Source: Thermoanaerobacterales bacterium UBA4880 (GTDB taxonomy: Bacteria > Bacillota > Thermoanaerobacteria > Thermoanaerobacterales > UBA4877). Taken from it: 64,000 nucleotides of DNA. The position numbers and the translations under genes are program-made. Shown piece by piece: positions 60,171 through 64,000 of this stretch. The notes below the pieces were generated by a model. It did not search any database and had not been told where the DNA came from. It worked only from the letters and a program-made list of their open reading frames with translations. Each line of letters begins with the position of its first letter. The stretch's first letter is position 1. Location of the stretch: positions 1-64,000 of the forward strand of contig DHDI01000018.1 in the NCBI GenBank assembly GCA_002399285.1, written 5' to 3'.

Positions 60171-60730
60171 CGAAACGTAGGTGGCGTAGTATTCTAGTCA
60201 GCCGACCTGACCTTGAAGACGGGCCTAAAAATTCGTCAAAGGGCACATCGATGAAGTTCCTTGTATTGGCTTTCGACGCCCAGTCGGGGGTCTGTGCAGG
60301 GAGTAAGAGTTGGGGGCGATCTGCAATGGCATGCGGGCGTGGACCCTCTTCTCGCGGAGACCTGAGATCTCATGCGGTTAACTATTTATCTGTTTGGGAT
60401 CCGGGGGTAACCTTTCTGCAGGCAACTGTCGAAAGCGTAGCCTGCCTTGACGTGGTGTTGGGAGAGAGTATAACCTTGAAACCAATGCTGCAAAAGAGGC
60501 TATAGGCCGGGAATGCTGTCGGGGAAAGCCCCTAGACTACTTGCTGTAAGAAAGATATACCGGGGATTACGGTGCAGTCTTAATGGTGATCCAGTTTAGC
60601 CATGGGTGACCTGGTTGATCGTGATTCAAAGGGAAACCGCTGGGCTGGCGACGGCTGAGTATCGCGATGGGAAATCCTACTGGACCTCAAGCTGCAAAAT
60701 TTATTCGGTATGTTGCCACCTACGAGACAT
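60171..60730 (+). ncRNA. ole: OLE RNA (ornate large extremophilic RNA)
   Basis: A structured RNA of about 555 nt lies between ispA and dxs, directly before oapA. This is the known genomic place of OLE RNA in extremophilic and anaerobic Firmicutes. The ends form a perfect 10-bp stem: CGTAGGTGGC (60176-60185) with GCCACCTACG (60715-60724). The stretch is GC-richer than nearby gaps, has no credible gene and contains many short helices and GNRA-like loops. In Bacillus halodurans the RNA binds the membrane protein OapA and affects tolerance of cold, ethanol and magnesium. No terminator separates it from oapA. Confidence 0.92.
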
Positions 60731-60745
60731 TTTGGAGGATCTTTG

Positions 60746-61354
60746 ATGAACAAAAACGATATACATATAAATTACCGACGGGTATTGTATGTCTGCATAT
60801 TGAGTTTTGTCCTTTCCGTTCTTATCAGCAGCCTTTCCAATATTTTACTTAAGGATGTCATACTTCTGTTTGCTTTTATAATCCTGCTTTCCATAATTCT
60901 CATTGGTATAATATTCGATGTAATAGGCGTGGCTATAACTTCGGCCGATGAGCAGCCTTTTCATGCCATGGCGTCCGACAGGGTCAGCGGCGCTAAGTAT
61001 GCAATAAAGCTCATAAGAAATGCCGATGCCGTGTCTAACTTCTGCAATGACGTGGTGGGAGATATATGCGGCGTGGTCAGCGGGACGTCGGTAGCCATTA
61101 TTTTTACGCGGTTCGGCTTGGTCTTCCCAATATTCAGGACCACATACATGAGTATTATTATGAGCGCCGTGGTTTCTACGTTGACCATAGGCGGTAAAGC
61201 CGTTGGCAAATCCATAGCTATAGACAATAATCAGTCCATCTGTCTTTGGACAGGAAAAGTATTGGCTCTGATACATGATAAGACGGGTATAGAAATCTTG
61301 GCTGATAAGAAAAATAAAAACAAGAAAAGCAGAAAGGCAGATAGGAATGTATAA
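60746..61354 (+). CDS. oapA: OLE-associated membrane protein OapA
   Basis: The 202-residue protein has four membrane segments: about 10-28, 32-56, then 110-126 and 133-150. An acidic/His stretch (ITSADEQPFHAMASDRVSGA, about 61-80) sits between the second and third, and the C-terminus is very basic (KKNKNKKSRKADR), suited to RNA contact. Its place between OLE RNA and dxs identifies it. OapA binds OLE RNA and brings it to the membrane; it has been linked to magnesium balance. GGAGGA (60734-60739) lies 6 bases before ATG 60746, right after the OLE closing stem. It overlaps dxs by 8 bases. Confidence 0.9.
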   Translation: MNKNDIHINYRRVLYVCILSFVLSVLISSLSNILLKDVILLFAFIILLSIILIGIIFDVIGVAITSADEQPFHAMASDRVSGAKYAIKLIRNADAVSNFCNDVVGDICGVVSGTSVAIIFTRFGLVFPIFRTTYMSIIMSAVVSTLTIGGKAVGKSIAIDNNQSICLWTGKVLALIHDKTGIEILADKKNKNKKSRKADRNV

Positions 61355-63221
61355 ATATCTTGATGATTTTAAGTCTCCATCTGATTTGAAAGAGCTGGAT
61401 AATACCAGCTTAACGGAGCTTGCGGGAGAAATCAGGGACTTTTTACTTAAAAATATTTCTAAAACAGGCGGGCATCTTGCTTCCAATCTTGGGGTCGTGG
61501 AGCTCACTATAGCCCTTTTATATGTGTTCAATTTTCCTAAGGATAAAATTGTGTGGGATGTGGGACATCAATCCTATGTATATAAGATATTGACGGGAAG
61601 GAAGGATGGCTTTTCTACCTTAAGGCAGTTGGGAGGCCTCAGCGGTTTTCCCAAAACCCACGAAAGCGTCTATGACATGTTTGAGACCGGCCACAGCAGC
61701 ACATCCATATCTGCGGTTTTGGGTATGGCCAGGGCAAGGGATCTTTCAGGAGATAAATATAAAACGATTGCCGTGATCGGAGACGGCGCACTGACGGGCG
61801 GTATCGCTTTGGAGGCGCTTAATGATGCCGGCAGGAGCGATACGGATATACTTATTATTCTCAATGACAATGAAATGTCCATTTCACAAAATGTAGGAGG
61901 CCTATCGGTTTATTTGAGCCAGTTGAGGACAGCGCCCATCTATAATAAGATGAAGGAAGATGTGAAGCGGAAATTAAAACAGGTACCTGTTGTCGGGGAC
62001 AGAGTCACAAAGACAATAGAAAAAGCAAAGGACAGCATTAAATATCTCGTTATACCGGGTATGTTTTTTGAAGATCTGGGTTTTACATATCTTGGGCCGA
62101 TTGACGGACATGATATCGAATCTTTAAAGAAGATATTGGAATCCGCTAAGGATATGAAGGGGCCCAAGATCATCCATGTAATTACTAAAAAGGGATATGG
62201 ATATTCGTATGCGGAAATGAATCCCGATAAATTTCACGGCGTTGAACCGTTTGACATAAATACAGGCAAGGTGATAGAATGTCATGAAGGGAAAACTTTT
62301 TCAGAGATATTTGGCAACGAATTAGTTAAGATAGCCGAGGGCAATAAAAAGATCATTGCAGTGACAGCCGCAATGAAGGACGGTACGGGTCTCGGCGAAT
62401 TTTCAAAAAGATATCCCGAGCGGTTTTTTGATGTTGGAATTGCCGAACAGCATGCGGTGACTATGTCGGCCGGATTGGCTACGCAGGGCTATATACCGGT
62501 ATTTGCCGTTTATTCAACTTTTCTTCAAAGAGGTTTTGACCAATTGATCCATGATGTGTGCCTGCAGAACCTGCATGTTATTTTTGCCGTGGACAGAGCA
62601 GGTCTCGTAGGACAAGATGGAGAGACCCATCACGGTGTCTTCGATTTGTCTTATCTCAGTATGATGCCCAATATGACGGTCATGTCACCTATGAACGGCG
62701 ATGAGCTTAAGGCGATGCTCAGGTTTGCCGTTGATCATGACGGCCCGGTGGCAATAAGATATCCCAGAGGCCGTACGGCCGATGATATTGAGACAGAAGA
62801 AATGATCGACGGTAAAGGAGAGCTGCTGTCCTGCGGAAAGGATATGACGATACTGTGCGAAGGAGTAATGTCGCAAACTGTAGCGGGCATAGCAGATAAG
62901 CTGAAGGCTGCGGATATACACCCTGATATAATAAATGCCAGATTTATAAAACCTATTGATAGGGATTTGATCGTTTCATCGGTCAAAAAGACCGGCAAGC
63001 TCCTGACTATTGAAAATAATGTGATACAGGGCGGACTAGGCCAAGCGGCCTTACAGATAATTGCCGGCGAGGGTATGAAAAATGTAAACATAAAGTTATT
63101 GGGCATTCCCGATAGTTTTATTACTCAGGGCAAGCAGGAGGAATTATACAGATCATGCGGGCTTGACGCTGATACGATTTTTAGGCAGATATTAGAAATG
63201 GCGGATAAAGATGAGCAATAA
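61347..63221 (+). CDS. dxs: 1-deoxy-D-xylulose-5-phosphate synthase
   Basis: Dxs joins pyruvate and glyceraldehyde 3-phosphate in the first step of the MEP route to isoprenoids. The 624-residue TPP enzyme has GGHLASNLGVVELTIAL (about 45), the TPP motif GDGALTGGIALEALND (about 146) and the Glu-bearing FDVGIAEQHAVTMSAGLA (about 362). DRAGLVGQDGETHHG (about 417) and a C-terminal transketolase domain follow. The ATG overlaps the oapA stop, so OLE, oapA and dxs are one transcript at least in part. Confidence 0.97.
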   Translation: MYKYLDDFKSPSDLKELDNTSLTELAGEIRDFLLKNISKTGGHLASNLGVVELTIALLYVFNFPKDKIVWDVGHQSYVYKILTGRKDGFSTLRQLGGLSGFPKTHESVYDMFETGHSSTSISAVLGMARARDLSGDKYKTIAVIGDGALTGGIALEALNDAGRSDTDILIILNDNEMSISQNVGGLSVYLSQLRTAPIYNKMKEDVKRKLKQVPVVGDRVTKTIEKAKDSIKYLVIPGMFFEDLGFTYLGPIDGHDIESLKKILESAKDMKGPKIIHVITKKGYGYSYAEMNPDKFHGVEPFDINTGKVIECHEGKTFSEIFGNELVKIAEGNKKIIAVTAAMKDGTGLGEFSKRYPERFFDVGIAEQHAVTMSAGLATQGYIPVFAVYSTFLQRGFDQLIHDVCLQNLHVIFAVDRAGLVGQDGETHHGVFDLSYLSMMPNMTVMSPMNGDELKAMLRFAVDHDGPVAIRYPRGRTADDIETEEMIDGKGELLSCGKDMTILCEGVMSQTVAGIADKLKAADIHPDIINARFIKPIDRDLIVSSVKKTGKLLTIENNVIQGGLGQAALQIIAGEGMKNVNIKLLGIPDSFITQGKQEELYRSCGLDADTIFRQILEMADKDEQ

Positions 63222-64000
63222 AGAGAGATTGGACGCGCTTGTCTGTGACAGGGGCCTTGTTTCCGGCAGAGAAGCGGCAAAGAGACTTATAATGGCGGGG
63301 GATGTCATTGTAAACGGCCGGGTCGTTGATAAGCCGGGCACACAGATCGATGCGGAAGCCCAGATAACATTAAAAGAAACGCTGCCATATGTCAGCAGAG
63401 GGGGATTAAAACTCAAAAAGGCACTGGACACATTTGGCGTATTGGTCAGTGGTATGGCCGCGCTGGATATTGGAGCTTCCACCGGTGGATTTACCGATTG
63501 TCTCCTTCAGGAAGGGGCCGAGAGAGTCTATTCGGTGGATGTGGGTTATGGCCAGCTGGCAGAAAAGCTGAGAAGAGACGACAGGGTAACGGTGATCGAA
63601 CGTAAAAATGCAAGATATCTGCAGTTCGAGGACATAGGTCAGAAGGTGGATTTGGTTACTGCCGATGTATCCTTCATTTCTTTGGATAAGATATTTGTAC
63701 CGGCATCCGCATTATTAAAAGACGGGGGCAGAATCATCGCATTGATCAAGCCACAGTTTGAAGCCGGAAGGAAATTTGTAGGGAAAAACGGAGTAGTGAA
63801 AGATCCGAAGATACACGAAACGGTAATAAATAATGTGCTGGGATATGCGGGGCACAGCGGGCTGTATCTAAAAAATCTTACATATTCACCTATAAAGGGA
63901 CCTAAAGGGAACATTGAATTTCTGGGACTTTTTGATTTGGACGAGGCCGGTTTTGATTTAACTAAAATACATAGGGTGGTAGAGGAAGCTCACAATGAAT
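63211..64000 (+). CDS. tlyA: TlyA-family rRNA 2'-O-methyltransferase (cut by window end)
   Basis: The reading frame starts at ATG 63211, overlaps dxs by 11 bases and runs 263 codons to the right edge without a stop. It has an N-terminal S4 RNA-binding domain (ERLDALVCDRGLVSGREAAK, about 5-24), the motif YVSRGGLKLKKALDTFGV (about 60) and the SAM site ALDIGASTGGFTDCLLQ (about 87). The RNA methylase core LIKPQFEAGR (about 183) follows. Homologues (YqxC, TlyA) methylate 16S or 23S rRNA. The order dxs-tlyA matches Bacillus; only a few residues are probably missing. Confidence 0.93.
   Translation, partial: MSNKERLDALVCDRGLVSGREAAKRLIMAGDVIVNGRVVDKPGTQIDAEAQITLKETLPYVSRGGLKLKKALDTFGVLVSGMAALDIGASTGGFTDCLLQEGAERVYSVDVGYGQLAEKLRRDDRVTVIERKNARYLQFEDIGQKVDLVTADVSFISLDKIFVPASALLKDGGRIIALIKPQFEAGRKFVGKNGVVKDPKIHETVINNVLGYAGHSGLYLKNLTYSPIKGPKGNIEFLGLFDLDEAGFDLTKIHRVVEEAHNE

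Noticed and set aside
60251..60505. An 84-codon open frame on the + strand between ispA and oapA
   Set aside because: It lies wholly inside the OLE RNA, has no ribosome site and its composition follows RNA structure rather than codon use.
1..64000. Search for CRISPR arrays, insertion sequences, phage genes, tRNA and rRNA genes
   Set aside because: No regularly spaced repeats, transposase or integrase frames, terminal inverted repeats or tRNA-like cloverleafs were noticed; every large gap is explained by T-box leaders, 6S RNA or OLE RNA.

Overview
The window is a continuous stretch of a bacterial chromosome with core genes only. All convincing genes lie on the + strand, packed into operons that often overlap by 4 to 29 bases. 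It suggests an endospore-forming, anaerobic, Gram-positive organism of the Clostridia. The evidence is a complete spoIIIAA-AH operon, an intact sigK, T-box leaders before hisS and alaS, a 6S RNA after aspS, an OLE RNA with its oapA gene, and Bacillus/Clostridia synteny (alaS-ireB-ruvX-yrzB, mltG-trmR-trhP-pbp, efp-spoIIIA-nusB-folD-xseAB-ispA-dxs-tlyA). OLE RNA is typical of extremophilic or anaerobic Firmicutes, so a thermophilic relative of Mahella, Caldicoprobacter or Thermoanaerobacter is plausible, but the genus cannot be fixed from this window. At least 17 genes appear to start with TTG or GTG, most behind a strong Shine-Dalgarno sequence.

Layout. 1-5.0 kb: end of an unknown gene, a gamma-carbonic-anhydrase-like protein, secD-secF, a phasin-like coiled-coil protein and a UbiB-family kinase. 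5.2-9.2 kb: apt, the bifunctional ppGpp enzyme, dtd and a metallo-hydrolase. 9.2-12.6 kb: T-box leader, hisS and aspS. 12.7-13.7 kb: 6S RNA, then csoR with a clear operator and an RseC-like gene. 13.8-20.8 kb: DUF3048 lipoprotein, rarA, iscR-iscS-mnmA, a PRC-barrel protein, a 51-residue YtxH-like protein and an AI-2E family permease. 21.0-28.6 kb: a small secreted orphan, T-box-alaS, ireB, a ferredoxin-type aldo/keto reductase, ruvX, yrzB, aroA and a Fur-family regulator. 28.7-36.6 kb: RNase J, a YlbF protein, queT, mltG, the tRNA wobble genes trmR and trhP, a penicillin-binding protein and sigK. 36.7-46.9 kb: yqeG and a type IV pilus cluster (pilB, pilT, pilC, major pilin, pilD, four minor pilin-like genes, comFB, pilM, pilN, pilO). 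47-50 kb: TIM-barrel endonuclease-like gene, aminopeptidase, efp and a zinc-ribbon protein. 50.1-55.1 kb: spoIIIAA-AH. 55.2-60.0 kb: Asp23/AmaP/DUF2273 envelope genes, nusB, folD, xseA, xseB and ispA. 60.1-64 kb: OLE RNA, oapA, dxs and the start of tlyA.

The most striking element is the OLE RNA (about 60171-60730). It has its own promoter, a perfect 10-bp closing stem and the oapA membrane-protein gene immediately downstream, between two isoprenoid genes (ispA and dxs). Other points of interest are a 36-bp in-frame tandem duplication in the ppGpp hydrolase domain, a csoR-rseC pair under a palindromic operator, a probable IscR operator, a terminator-like hairpin that contains the ribosome-binding site of a penicillin-binding protein, and a secretin-less type IV pilus locus that includes comFB. 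I saw no insertion sequence, prophage, CRISPR array, tRNA or rRNA gene.
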